From NCBI RefSeq assembly GCF_030463535.1, contig NC_132888.1:10182081-10246080 (forward strand): a stretch of 64,000 nt of DNA, read 5' to 3'. The stretch is from Salminus brasiliensis. Its lineage: Eukaryota; Chordata; Actinopteri; Characiformes; Bryconidae. This document shows positions 44,601 to 57,955 of the stretch, piece by piece (position 1 is the first letter of the stretch; every line of letters starts with the position of its first letter). The notes beneath the pieces are model-generated. The model was not told the DNA's origin. It ran no database searches and saw nothing but the letters and a program-made list of their open reading frames with translations. Made by a program: the position numbers and the translations under genes.

Positions 44601-45477
44601 AAGGGGGGCTCTTACATATTTACATATTACAAATGTCGCTAAAAGTACAGTTTTGTGAAATGCATTTTTACATGATTTTTGCTAAATGTGTTACATGAAC
44701 AAAATACAACCATTTGCATTTGCAATAAAAAGTACATTTTGACTACATTCAGTTTATTTACAGTTGGTTACTTGTCGATCACTGGCTATTTAAATGTTGT
44801 GCCACTGGCAACACTCAGAAATCACCTGCAACAATAAGTTTAATTCTACAGTGTCCCTACATGGCAGCATCTAGAACCACCCAACATACATACTTTACAT
44901 GCAGGATGTTTCACTGAACATTCAACACATAATTTAGATCATTATATAGATTTACCTTCACTCATTGTGCATTTTGCACACTGCACACTGAATTCTTACC
45001 ATCTCAGGTTTACATTGTACACTTCCTATTTATTTTCACAGAACTAAACAGGCTGTGCCATTAAGATGGACATAAGAGATATATATATACACGGTACCAC
45101 GGTATTATACATTCATACTATTACATACTATTCTAAAGTTTCTTCAGTTTCCATTAAGGAAATGCAATCTTACAAACTGTATATTTTTCTATTTTATCTG
45201 ACTAATATATATTTCTATATGACATATAGTATATATTGTTTTTCATACATTATTTTCTTTGTTGTTATCTATTGTTTCACATGGACATACAGTCATCAAA
45301 GTATTTCTACAGTCTATGATAATCTATGTAAAATATAAAACTTTGTGAAATCTGTGAGATTTTGTTGTCACCAACCTAAACAACAACTATATAGAAAACA
45401 TAAATAAATAAATAAATAAATGTGCTTTCAATTCTTATGGATGACTTCTTTATACTTTGTGGCATGCATTCATTCAT
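41648..45477. other. Gene C upstream region and intergenic spacer
   Basis: Includes the long 5' intron and probable leader exon of gene C, part of a family 3 MITE at about 42398-42610, an (AAAT)n tract at about 45400-45420, and AT-rich sequence. No further coding region was supported. Confidence 0.5.
43725..43850 (-). other. Probable 5' non-coding exon of gene C
   Basis: On the minus strand CTTCAG|GTGAGT gives a strong donor at 43724-43723, facing the acceptor at 41645 in front of the gene C start. IRG genes often have one non-coding leader exon and one coding exon. A TATA-like TTTATATTATT lies near 43905-43915. The exon start is a guess. Confidence 0.4.
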
Positions 45478-45483
45478 TTTATT
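45478..45483 (-). promoter_or_regulatory. Candidate polyadenylation signal of gene D
   Basis: AATAAA on the minus strand, 209 bases after the stop codon of gene D (45694-45692). Confidence 0.4.
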
Positions 45484-45691
45484 AAAGCAACTATGCAGAA
45501 ATGGAGCTGTATTCAATAAAAAAGTAAAAGTAGCTCAGTAAAATCATGGCTTCACATTTGGATCACAGATGGATTGATAAACAAGAAATAGCTTCAACTG
45601 TAAAATGGCCTAATCCCATGAATAGTTACATTTCATTACTCTTAACATAACATTAATTTGACAAACACACCCATTGCTTCATTTCAATGCA

Positions 45692-48600
45692 TTAAACCTC
45701 TGCCTCCTCTACTTCCACCTGCTCTTGATTTTCTAACTCCAGGACCTCTTCAACCTGCAGGGGCTCAGGGCCCTCATCTTCAGCCTGCTTCTTAATCTGG
45801 ATCTCTGCATATTCCGTCTCCTCGCTCTGTGCCTTTTGGGCCTTGGCACCTCTGCCCTGTAGAAGCGAGTAGTCAATGCAGGCATAGTCCACCTCTTTTT
45901 GCTCTTTCTTATCTTCCATCTCCTCCTCTCCTGAAGGCCTATCTTCTCCTGATGTTTCCTCCTCCTCATTTTTACAGCTCACTGCAGCTGTGAACCCTAC
46001 TGCAGGGCTTCTCCGCAGTGGGGTGTGCTCATCTTCTTCTGTCTGGTCCGCACCAGCCTAGATCACATCGTATGGCAAAAGAATTAGGTGTTCTGTATTC
46101 AAAAAGATTCCCACATTGTTAAGGCATTTCGAGACACTCTGAGTTTCTGATTTTAAGGAATAGTTTGGTGGAAAGTCAAATTAGCATGATTTATCAGTTT
46201 AATATGCAGTCAATCGGCTGAATTTGCTTCTTTAGTTTAGAAGGGGAGATACTAGGCTAACACTGCTAACAAACACTGGGTCACCAAAAAATGTATATAT
46301 TATCCCAGTGAATTCAACATGTCTCTCAACCCACTTTAAATGCGTCTAGAATTTGGTTTAGGAATGTGGTTTAGAATATAGTATTAGTCAACTAACTGTA
46401 GTCTCTCCATAGAGCTGAATGTTCTACCTTTAGCTTAAACGTCATTCATACCATTTTATTAATCTTTTTAAAAACAAAAAACCTTTCCATAGTATTTACA
46501 TAATACAAAAGTATTGGGACACCTGCTCACTGATTGTTTCTTCCGAAATTAAGGGTGTTATTAAGGATTTATCATGTTTTTGTTGGAGTAACTGTCTCTA
46601 CTGTCCAGGGAGGACTTTCTACTACATTTGGAGCACTGCTGTGAGCATTTGATTGCATTTAGTTTTTGGACGATTACCAACCCATCTCATCCCCAATTCC
46701 TCAACTCATCCCAAAAGTATTGTATTAAGCACCATCCATCATTCCAGAGAACAGAGTTCCACTACTCCACAGCTCAGTGCTGGAGGACATTATACCTCCC
46801 TGGCCCATGTTTGGCATGGTACCAATAGGTTGATGTTTACCTTCTCCAGAGTGCCCTATTCTACTGGCAATACTTTTCCACAGGGACTAGACAAGCTGTG
46901 TGTGTGTGTATGTGTGTTTGCACATCTGTGCAATGGGTACAACTTGAAGTAGTCGAAATAATTCATTAGCAGGAGTGTCCTCAAACATTTGGACATTGAA
47001 TAAAATAAATAAAAAACAATTAAGTTGGGCAAGTATTGGTGACTGTCTAAGTTCAGTGTTTGTTAGCAATGTAAGCCTAGCATCTCAAGCATGTCAAATT
47101 TTAAACATATCTTAGCAGATCATCTGCAGTTAGTGATGAATCATGTTCATTTCATTTTTCAGCTACTCAGGATTACATTACATTGCTTTGTAAGGAGTGG
47201 TTACTGTCTGGGTCATTTAAAAAAATTCTATGAACTCATAAAAGATGCTGTCTTACTGAGTCATGTTGAACTTTGACAGTCTCCAATTTAATTCCTGCTC
47301 TGTCTGTGTTTTCATCCATTGCTTTGACTCTTCTGCATCTGCAGTATTATAAAGAAACAGTGAAACACTTTAATGCATTTTCTTGAATATATTAACATTC
47401 ATCCCAGCTGTTTTCCTTAGGGATTGTCAGGGATTGTGGGCCACATGAAAAGATATTAATCCAACAATTCTGCGAAAATACTCAATAAATTTTTTAGGGT
47501 GCCTGTCAGTCATTTACATTTACATTTACATTTACGGCATTTAGCAGACGCTCTTATCCAGAGCGACTTACAAAGTGCTTTGCTATTTACCCAAGAAAAG
47601 CCTTAGCTAGTTAGAATAGACTAATAATACAAAAGATACCTCCAAGCTTAGACATTACTAAACACAATACAATAAGGCGACCATAGAATTCTAAGAGTCA
47701 CAGGCTCTTGGAATTGTCCTTTGCCCCCCATATGACACCTATGTCTTTTAGCACGTATTTTATTACAAACGCTTTCAGACATGTGTGTACATTAGTATTG
47801 GTGAAGGCAACAGCAAATAATTACCTATACATATAAATTACGTATCGCTAACTTACGTTCTGTTAGCACAAAATAATGAATAAGCAGATCTTTATTTAAG
47901 CTTGCGATTTTGACTATTTATTAAAAGGTTGTTAGTTTGTTTTCTACTCAATGGCAAACAATGAATTAATATGGTGTCTTAATTGAATGTGACAATATGT
48001 ATCAAGTGGACACTTTGCAACACAAGAGGATTTTAAGTGCTCCTGAAAAAGATATTTGAATCAAAGCTTATAAAGATAGAAAGGTACAGCTACCAAATTA
48101 GGTAGGTATAACATTTAAAGGGTCTGTTATTTAGATTTTAGAAAAATTGGATAATTACATGTATAGAATTCTTTCTCAAAATGCAAACATCTGGATAAAA
48201 CAGTGCCTCACATTTGTTGTTGATAAGCTAGCAGTCCAATGGCTGCCTCTGTATTTTTACTAATTCATTGTTTATTAATGTAATTGTATGTTTGTTAATC
48301 TTCGTTTTTCTTATCTTAACTTTTGTTATTTGGTCAAATTGATCAACAGACACTTTACGAAGACAGTTAATATGTGCTGTAGGGCTGTTCAAAGATAAAT
48401 ATGTCATAGATCACATAGCTGGTAAATACCAATCAATGGATTCAATTAAATTCTAAAGAAAAGTAAGATACAATTTAAGCCCAGTTACAAAGTTAGCCCC
48501 CAGTGTCAATATTAAGTACTGTAAAATCCTAAAAATATCAGAATCTGTAAAATTCTATCAAAGCAGTTTTCCATTATATAAAGGGATTAAAAAAGAAGAT

Positions 48601-49400
48601 TGCACAGTACCTCATGCACATGCCTACAAAGCACAGTGCAATGCAGACGATGATTACTGTGCTTGCTGCTCCCACGAAAAATGTCAGGATTGTTCTTATG
48701 TCCAGTTTTATGTGGTTATTGTCTTCAGCTTAAAGTGAAGAAGATGTATTTGTTAGATTTTCTATACATACATCTAGACGTGAAGAAGCATTTTGGCAAA
48801 AAAAAAAAACCCACACATTCATTACAATCCTGCATTACTTCAGAAAGGGAAGAATTTAGGCCTAAAGGCAGTATGGGTTTGCTTCAGCTTCTTCTGGACT
48901 CTTAGATTGAGGTTGAATCTAAAGTTCATTTGTACCATTCTTAACTTCTGTTTTTAAACATGACTATTACATGGAGACAGCTGCTGTGGACCCTCACCTT
49001 CTATTCTCCTGGTTTTGCTTCTTTTTTTTAGGTTTGACTCAAGCACAGAGTGTATGAGTCAGAAAGCACTGCTGCTAAGGTCACCATGGGGATTTAAAGT
49101 TACTCTCTGTTTGAATAAGCTTTGACCTGGTTGCCTGTAGCATTACTTAGATGGACAATAAGGTATGGTGGAATTTGAATGCCCTAAATATTTGTATTAA
49201 ATATAAGTAAATATAAGTTAAAAGTAATGTATTTGCATTTGAAAAGTACTGACTTACATAAGATAACACATAAAAGATACATAAAACAAAAGTGTATAAA
49301 AGTTATAATAAGGATAAAGCTTTACTCAAAATGCAATTTAGAAAAAAATACTTTGAAACTTTTGATACACTAATGTTAAAATAACAATACAAAATATACA

Positions 49401-49460
<60 letters not shown>

Positions 49461-52400
49461 CATCTCCAGTTCTGAAGGGCTGGTGTCCAGCACAGTTTGA
49501 TGATTTCCCTTCTTTAACATGTCTGCTTTAATGAACACCTGTTAACTGGCAGGTTTAGTTAATGTACTTTAGAAATAAAATTGACCAACTGTGCTGTATA
49601 TTTTCTCAGTACCAAGGAAAGCTGATATACATACAGCTGTGGTTCTCGATCAACTGTACCTTCAGCTTCGGATTTTTCCTGGATGTCCAAACACTTCTTG
49701 TCATTGCCAGCACTGTTTTCACACATACACTTTAGCGCCTTAAGATCAAGTCTGTGTAAAATGAGGGTGTTGTGTATCACAGACCCATTGGGGTATCCTT
49801 CAATGTGATGATGGTTTGAGTTTAGGACATGCTTTTGCCAGATGACGTGTGGTAAGGGCACACCCTTACAATTGCACTTGCACCTCAGATATTTATTCAG
49901 GCGAACACATCCAGATGCATTGAGAATCCTGGGTGGATCTATGGTGTGAAGATAAAAAAAGAGCTGAAATTCTGTCACACAAACAGAGTTCAGATATTTT
50001 CCTAAGAAATAGTTTGAGCTATTCTGAGTTCTATGACATTAGATGTCAATAGCATCAATCTAGTAATGTACTCACAGCTCACAGAGATGTTCACCGAGGT
50101 TGTCAGAGTCTTTTTAAGATTCCGCACTGTGCACACATATTCCCCTGCATGTTCACTGCTAAAATTGGTTATGGTGAGCATGCCCTGGGTAGTGTTGTTC
50201 TGAATTGAAGCTCCTCTGAAGCTCCAGGTGATGTTTAATAATGGTGAATTAATCTTAGCACTGCAGTTCAGCCTTAACGTGTCTCCTTCCTTCACTGTAT
50301 TGGCACCGCTGATTCTTACATCCATCAAAGCTTCAAAAACCCAATGTAAAAAAAACAGCAACAACAACAAGGCTTTAGACTCAGGTAAAGGTTAAACTAC
50401 ACTGACCAGTCAAATGAAAACAAACACAAATGATCAATATCTGCAGCTGTCCTTAGTATGTCCAGAAAAAGAACCTAAACACCATAGTAGATGGAGAACA
50501 TTATAGGTTCTTCTACCAGTCAAATACAGGTACATCAGGCACATCAACTAGATGTTTATCCACATTTGTCCAGTTGTCACTGTTAGACCAACACTTCATA
50601 TGTCCTAGATAGTAAAAGGTCTTTTTTCACCAGACACATTATAATAAAGAAATGTCTTGTTCTAATAATAAAAAATGAACAAGGATCCTTTGGAAACGGG
50701 TTCTTTGGAGTGATGGCAAACAAGAACCACAGTTGAGTCTATTAAGAATCTTTGTCTAGATAGTTTGTTAAAGTCAACATGACATGACTTCAGAGATCAT
50801 AACATTTTCCTTCCATATCATGATGTATATCCAGGCTAGCTGAGTGTTTCGAAATTGATAGGCGAAAGTGGTGGGAGTCGGAAGGTTAAATGTGTAATTA
50901 TTGATTAGTATTATTTTCCCAGCCTACTGCTGGGGGGGCAACTAAGAAGGCATTTCAGGCAAGAATCTTTACATTTTGATGAAGGATTACAGAATAACAA
51001 TGCTTAGTAGTCCAGGGACATGAATGAGCTGGTGAAAAGGATGCCAGTGTGATTTCAACTTTATAGAACTGTATTTTTTTTTTATAAACATATGTGTGAA
51101 AAAAGGTTGCATACCAGTGGTCTCCAAACCTGCTCCTTCAGAGCTACCTTCCTGCACTAAAGCTTTCTGCAAATTCAAGCCTAATCCACTTCAACCCAAA
51201 TGTCATCCCATTTAGCCAATCAAGGACTTCAGAAGACAGTAGTTAGTTGAAACCTGCAGGAAGGTAGATCTCCAAAAAGGAGACTTGGAGACCACTGTTC
51301 TATACCAACCTTACAATGGAGCCAAGAACCACTGAAGGACCTTAATGTTTAAGAACATACTATTCACTAACATTAATTACCTTGAGAAGTAAATGTAATA
51401 CTCACAATTTACCATCAGGGTACTGGTCATATTAATGGTGGTATTACTCCCATAGCTCACCACGCACACAACTTCAGCATCTTGCTGATCCAACGAAGGT
51501 ACAAAGGTCAACTCAGAGGTAATAGTGGATTGGCTCAGATTCTGTGAATAATTGCCAGCACTTAGTTTGGTGATGTTTTGTCCTTGCTTCTTTATCCACC
51601 ATGTCATGTTTGGACGAGCACTGGGGCATGGATCTGGAGCTGAGCAACTCAGTATGGTCTGCTTTCCAATAGTTAGAGGTGGAACAGACATGAGAGGCTT
51701 CTCTGGAGAGATAAAGCATTGGACAACACATGTTCTGATATCACTTTGGAAGAACTGTCAAAAACAAAGAATAGATAATAAGACCTAAGTACTTGTTTAG
51801 GAAAATTAATGGAACCCAGATAAAACTCTAAAAAGTATGTTATATAATTTAATAAAACAATTTTTATATGCCTGTCATGATAACTTCCTTTTTTGACTAC
51901 AATTTCAACAATAGATGGTCTCGATCATTTTTGCTAACTTCAAGATTGCCCATTGGGTTGATTTGCTTTGTTTTTTAAGATTTAAGGACAAGTGAGGGCA
52001 GAAGGTGGTTAAATATCTAAAATCATGCAACTCTGTTAATCAACAATAATCCATAAACATTTACTAATTTATCAAAACTAATAAATAGCCTTAATGGCCT
52101 TGATGACCAAATCATCTCCTTTCTCCTTTCTCACTTTTACCACCTTTGAGATTTTTTATTTTTTTATATTTTTGTATCATTTTTTATTTTCATGCCAATA
52201 AAAAAGTTAAAAAATGTCTAACTGATTTGTGTTTATTTATATTTGTGTTCATGTATTTTAGGCTGTGGTCAGTCAGCTGTGGTGGGAAGAAGTTTGATCA
52301 ATGGTTCATGTAAACCAGTGCTGGCAGTGAAAAGGCGGGGCTTTAACTGAAGTGTTCAAAGTTGTATTAGTCCTGGCCACTGGCCTATCCTGGCCAGTTG

Positions 52401-53928
52401 TGTTATTCTGTTTGAGTCTGTGAACAACAGCAACATTTATTGTGTAGGAACAGAGAAGAATTTGGACTTGGGGGATTCTCAATAGAACATACGCCAAGTG
52501 ACTTGGCAAGTTCGACTCGCGAGTACAAACGAGAGTTCTGTAATTTTACAATTGGAACATCAGAGTTGTGCATAGTGCATATTGGGATATTTGGCTGTTC
52601 CAAGTCCTTGATGCATCCAGGTATTTGGACTGTACTTGGCTAGATGTGAATTTCTGAAAGGAACAGTATTTGGGCTGCAATTAATGACTTTTCACAGGAA
52701 CACAGCAACACAAGTACAGACAAGAATGCAGATTGAGAATCGGCCTTCAAGGGAGCATTCCACAGTCCCGGTGAGTGAGGGAAGCCCATTGACAAGTTTA
52801 AAACATAGCTATCCTACAAGTTTTCCAAGCTGGGAACAAAAACTGCAGTTGGAGGGAGTCTTTTTGACAGTTGGCTGTTATGGGTAGTTTTGCATTGTAA
52901 ACATTGTAAATATAGACGTGATAGCACAAGCTGGCGCACGCTTACAAAAAGCATCACTTGCTTGTAATACAAAATCGTATTACTCTATCAGTGGTCTTAA
53001 AAATGACAAAAATTACAATTTAACACAATTCTGGGACAATACCTTCAATAATGTTATTGTGACAGGGCTATTTCCATAATTAGTATACACCAATCAGCCA
53101 TAACATTAAAATCAGTTAAAATATTGTGTAGCCCCCCTCCCATGCTGCCAAATCAGCTCTGATCCACAAGACATATCTGATGTTTTTGGAGATGCTCAGA
53201 CCCCTTGACAGGTGTTGCGGGAACCAGATAATCAATGTTATTTACTTTATACTATTGGTTTTAACGTCATGGCTGATCAGCGTATGCTCCACATACGGGA
53301 GCAAGGACATTTTCATCAACATTCTCTTGTTAAATAAACAGAAAAACAATACCTTGAATTGTGATGTTAACTGAAGCACATGAGATATTCTTTGATCTGG
53401 TTTGTAGCTTAAATTGGTAGTAGCCTTCATCGTGACCATCTATTTGATTAATAATCATACGGCAGTTCTTTTTTGAGGAATCCAATTCCAGCAATGACAA
53501 TCGTTTTCCAAAATCCTTAGACCCGCTTGAAATCTGACAGTCAGAGCAGTTATCCCACTTTTCTTTAGTGAAGGACTGGTTTTCAGAATCAGCATAAGTA
53601 CACAAGATGACAGCACACACGCCAGGAACCGCGGTTACCCATTCTGGTGGACTTGAGGAAACACTTGTGTTTTGTTTTTCCTCTTAAAAAAAAAAAGAAC
53701 AAGTGTTAGTGCTGATCACTGTTAGATCACTGTAGCAGGAACAGAGGAGCCTGTGAGTTCACGCAACATATATTGCATTTCCTCAAACAAGCACATGTAA
53801 AGAGCAAGAACACATAGAAAACTGCACTATTCAGTGAAACATAACAGGATAGATTACAGCATACCTTGGCATGTGACTTTTAGTGCTAGCATGAGGAGCA
53901 ACACACTGGTTGCGTTCGGCACCCTCAT
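45692..53928 (-). CDS. Gene D: Siglec/CD22-like inhibitory receptor (V + 3 C2, TM)
   Basis: Exons (minus): signal 53865-53928; V 53353-53682; C2 51406-51702, 50076-50330, 49660-49938; TM 48611-48722; tail 47257-47338 and 45692-46057. They join in frame to 594 residues with consistent phases (1-1 for Ig exons, 2 after the TM). The V domain has VCAVILC and KNCRMII, with F strand GYYQFKLQ: Lys at the Siglec arginine position. Domain 2 has SAPDPCPSARPNMTWW, the inter-domain Cys signature. The last C2 has an odd CKCNCKG cluster. The TM helix (about 418-444) ends in Arg. The tail is acidic and has VDYACIDYSLL, two overlapping ITIMs sharing five residues, plus TEYAEI (ITSM). Probable SHP-recruiting inhibitory receptor on leukocytes. 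A leader exon near 56006-56045 is likely. Confidence 0.87.
46507..46996 (-). mobile_element. Non-autonomous DNA transposon, family 1 copy c (gene D intron)
   Basis: Begins CAAAAGTATTGGGACACCT and ends AAACATTTGGACAT, the reverse complement of the ends of copy a. The interior carries TTCCACAGGGACTAGACAAG and TGTGTTTGCACATCTGTGCA in inverted order. It is the longest copy in the window and includes CTCCACAGCTCAGTGCTG, but has no transposase frame. Confidence 0.65.
47512..47585. repeat. Dispersed teleost repeat fragment
   Basis: TTTACATTTAC repeats lead into GGCATTTAGCAGACGCTCTT and ATCCAGAGCGACTTACAAAG, a sequence very common in fish genomes. I do not assign its class. Confidence 0.6.
49402..49458. 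repeat. (TA)n microsatellite
   Basis: About 28 TA units, in a gene D intron. Confidence 0.95.
53087..53286. mobile_element. MITE with ~25-bp inverted ends (gene D intron)
   Basis: Left end CACCAATCAGCCATAACATT plus AAAATCA; right end TTGGTTTTAACGTCATGGCT plus GATCAGCG. These are imperfect inverted repeats. A half-like fragment (TAGTTTTAATGTTATGGCT) is at about 38557-38575. Confidence 0.65.
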
Positions 53929-55715
53929 CTTGCAAAATTCAACCCAGCCCAACTTCTGGTCTGCACATAAACCAAAGCATACACACTTTCATTTACACAC
54001 TCTCATTTACAGGGTTCAGCATTTCTTACAACAGCCGCAACTATGTTTGCACAAACTGGCCACAAAATGTGGTTAACTCCGTAAACTCAATGCAATTTAC
54101 ATACATCATATAAAGATTGCAAATTAATATACAGGAGGTTGTATAAGTATTTAGATAGTGGTAAAGTACTTTTCGGAATTACAGCCATTTTTTGGCATAG
54201 TCTTCCATTTTTATAGGCTCAAAAGCAACTGACAATTGACAGATGAGCAGTTTTATGGCCAGTTCTGGCCTGTTCCTTCATTATTGCATGACTGATTAGT
54301 GAATAAAAGGTTAGAAATTGATTACAAGCTTTGGTTTTGCATTTGGCAGCTTTCCATGAGTTATTATAGTCCAGTAAGGTGATGACACAAATGAAGGAGG
54401 CCGTCATCAAATTGAAAAAGAAAAGAAAAGAAACCTAACAGAGAGATAGTAAAACTTTGGAAAAAGGGACCCAATCAACAATTTGGAACATTTTTAAAAG
54501 ACGTAAAGGCTTCAAAGACCTTAAATGACCTTAGTTTAGATGAACACAGAGTATTAAAAAAACCTTTACAACATCTAGTCAAGCAAAGAACACTGTCATG
54601 AAGATAGCGCATCATTGTGAGAGTCTACAATCAAAAGATGCCTTCATGAGATTAAATAAAGAGGGTTTATTTCAACATGCTACCCACAGAGAAAACTTAT
54701 GAACAGAAAGGTCAGATTACACTGATAAAACATTTGAAAAGCTGCCCAGCTCTAAAACAAGTTTTGTTGAAACGATGAACCTAAAATTACCAAGCAAGAA
54801 GAAGGAAAGGAAAGGCACTAATCCACATCATCTATTAAACATGGTGAAGGCATGGCATGGGCATGTACGGCTGCCAGTGGAACCTGATCACCAGTGTTTA
54901 TTGACGATGTTGATAAACTGCTAATAGAGGTAACAGGATGGATTCTGAAATCTACACAGCTATGTTTTCTGCATGCAATCAATCAAATGTTGCAAAATAT
55001 CACTGTTACACATGGATACAAACACAAAACACAAACAGTATCTCAATGTAGGAAACTCAGCATTTTTTGATGTTCATAGTTTACAAAATTCAGTCTCCGA
55101 CTGCAAAAGATTTGCATCCAAGTATTAAAAACAATCTTTCTTTTTATAGTTGTGTTAATTTGAATTTGGCGTTTGAAGCTGCAGAAATGAAGGTTGTAAT
55201 TCCTAAAGGTACAATGCAATATTTATATTAAACCTGTTTGTAAACCTGAATTAAAGCTTAACATTTACAAATTAATCACACCTTGACTGATAAGCATTTT
55301 CATGGCCAGTTGTAGAGTTTTCTCGCATTGTTTCATCACAAATTATGGATATAAATGATCTAAAGTATTGAAACCTTCTTTTTATAGTTATGTCCAGTCA
55401 GCTAGATTGTCCAGTTGCCTCTTGGCCTGTGAAAATGGAGGAACTATGTAAAAATGTCGATCAGTTATGACCCCGTAAGCTTAACATCTACACCTCAATC
55501 ACTTCTTGATTGCTTAATTTTTTCTTAAAATTATACGAAGGCAGATCTGTTCATTGTCCAAATGTGTCATTGTCCAAATACTTCTGTACCTTCCAGTATG
55601 ACAGTAAAACCCTAATAACTTGCTTATATAACATAGTGCGGCAAAATATTCAAACCTAATGACCTAAAAGCCTGCGTCATGCTCTTTTCACTTCCATGCA
55701 CACTATGAAAAACAA

Positions 55716-55968
55716 TGTGTCTCATTCACCAACCGTTCTTAAGAACAAAATTCTTATTGAGCAGTTTTTCAGATTCTGACATTCACTAGTGTTTTTATTT
55801 TATTTTATTATTATTATTATTTAAATGTGTTTAGTTTAGAAGGACAATTGGGTTCATTAGTACAATTGTACACTTTAAAACACTGTTATCGTGAACAATC
55901 TGATGTAAACTTTTCTCAAGAACAAACGTAAGAAAATTCTTAGAAAAATATCGGTGAATGAGGCCCAA
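55716..55968. mobile_element. MITE, family 3 copy
   Basis: Ends TCTCATTCACCAACCGTTCTT and TATCGGTGAATGAGGCC match the copy at 34606-34795. The interior has TTTTCTCAAGAACAAACGTAAG. Confidence 0.65.
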
Positions 55969-56005
55969 TGATAGCGACTAATTTGAAAAACAAGAGTAAA
56001 CTCAC

Positions 56006-56045
56006 CGTTTTATTCCTTTTGCGTCTTCCTCTGCTCAGAACGTGT
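56006..56045 (-). other. Possible 5' non-coding exon of gene D
   Basis: On the minus strand an ATAAAACG|GTGAGT donor lies at about 56005. It faces an acceptor (GTGCAG) at about 53960, just before the gene D start codon. The exon start is not resolved. Confidence 0.35.
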
Positions 56046-57754
56046 CTTGTCTAGTCACAGGTCGTTCTGTTTTCACAACCTTCTTCCCACTTCCACTTTT
56101 AATACAGTTCTCATCATTTCCTTGCACAAGTGTTCTACAACATCCTGCACAGTACACTCACTATTGTGTGACACATCAGTGTAAGTACTGTCTCTACACC
56201 AGTTTTTCATACACACCGCAGAGGTTTCACATGAAAAACGGCTCATATGTTCTTCTTTTAGAATGTGGGCAAACCTTGCATTTGTTTATCCTACAAACCT
56301 TGCTGGACACAGAAATGCTCAAACTTCCCCAAAAGTCTCTTTCATCTTCTTGCACCCTAGACATAAAGAAGAAAAAGAGGGGAGGGGGTTTTTGGACACT
56401 TTGGGATATTCCTATAGCAAAATCATCTGTCATGTCACAATTTCATGTGTTTTTGATCATTAAGTGTCTAAGGGTGTTTCCACACTTGCACTGTTTAGGA
56501 TGGTTAAATTGGACTCTCTTTGTTCCTTTTCACCATTGGTGCAGTTTGTTTGGGCAGGTGTGAATGAAGTAATCACACTCAGATGTGAATCAGTACAATC
56601 CGGTCCCAAATAAACTCTGGAGCGGTTTGTTTGTGGTGAGAACATGATCTGACGTTGATTCCACCCAACCATCAGTTGTACACCTCCAAGTTTGGTGGTA
56701 GTTTAACCTGGTAAATTGGCCAAATAACTTTTACAGCTATGAAGAAATGCCATCTCTGCCATTGCTCTGTGCTAAACTGCACAGAAATCTACACTAGTCC
56801 AGAACACAGGACCTTCTTCCTGTATTTACTTTCCGGCTTTCCGGCTACAGGTTCTGACCAATCAACAGAGAGAATGTTCCCACATGGTTTGCTGTGCACT
56901 TGGATTTCTCGCTGTATGAAAACAAACCAAACCAAGAGGAAAACACAAATTTACAAACTCATATCTCCCAAAAACACATGTTAGGGGAATTGGCTATGCT
57001 AAGGTGAGAGTGAACAGTGCCCTGTTCAGGAGGTATTCCTTCTTTGCAGTCAATCATTCTGGATAGAATTAGCTAGGTTCTGAACTAGGTTGGAACTAGT
57101 GGTCACTTGAACTAGCTCAACAGTGATACCTCACAGGACTTTCTCACACACACTAGGGTGAAGCCACTAAGTAAAACAGCCTCCATAGAAACTGCAACTA
57201 ACCAAATAGAGGTGTATAATAAAGACATCCATAGAACCACAGTGCAGAGAGATGTCACAAAATAACCATGAAACTTTTCAGTTTCGAAGCGACCCCCACA
57301 ACTGCAACCTGCATAAGTCCGCCCAAGGTGACCTTACATCTTCAGTGGCAGATGCCACAATATCGAATAAATGCTAGCAAATATCTTTAAATTGATTTCC
57401 TTACTGAAATTTAAAAAAAAACGCACCCTCCAGATGGCAGGATTAGCGGGTGTTCACCTCAGCAATGACTTTTCAGTTTGCTTAGCAGAATAATTCAGAC
57501 TAATTTATCACTATTCTCCACAGACTTCTTCAAAAGCTTCTTTTTTTTTTTTTTTTTTGCAGTGATTGGTTGTTTGGTTTTGGTTCATTATTGAACAAAC
57601 TGCCAATTGGCTTAACATTTGTTCACGCTCAAGGCTTAAAGTAGTCAACTGTCCAATCAAAGTTTTCACATGTATCACAGTTTTCACAGGTATTAGAAAT
57701 AAATTACACAGCTGATCCACTAGGCTCCATTAAACACACTTCAATGCTACAAAT

Positions 57755-57955
57755 GGTTGTTTAAGTGATGCCAGGGTTCTTCGAGAGAAATGTATGAAGA
57801 ACCAGAGAAATGTATGAAGAACCTTTTCATTTGGTAAATAACTTTTACTTCATCATGTTTTAAATTTTCTTTAGACCTTTAAAAGGATCTTCATACCAAG
57901 ATATTCTTTTATAGAATCACTCATACAAGCCTTTGTAGCATCTTTATTTTTTACC
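57755..57955. mobile_element. MITE, family 2 copy
   Basis: Starts TTGTTTAAGTGATGCCAGGG, contains a duplicated AGAGAAATGTATGAAGAACC (57785-57823), and ends CACTCATACAAGCC...TAGCATCTTTA. It resembles the other family 2 members, but is diverged. Confidence 0.5.

Noticed and set aside
56042-56563. 173-codon + strand frame
   Set aside because: Overlaps the probable gene D leader exon and repeat-like sequence; no domain, signal or splice support.
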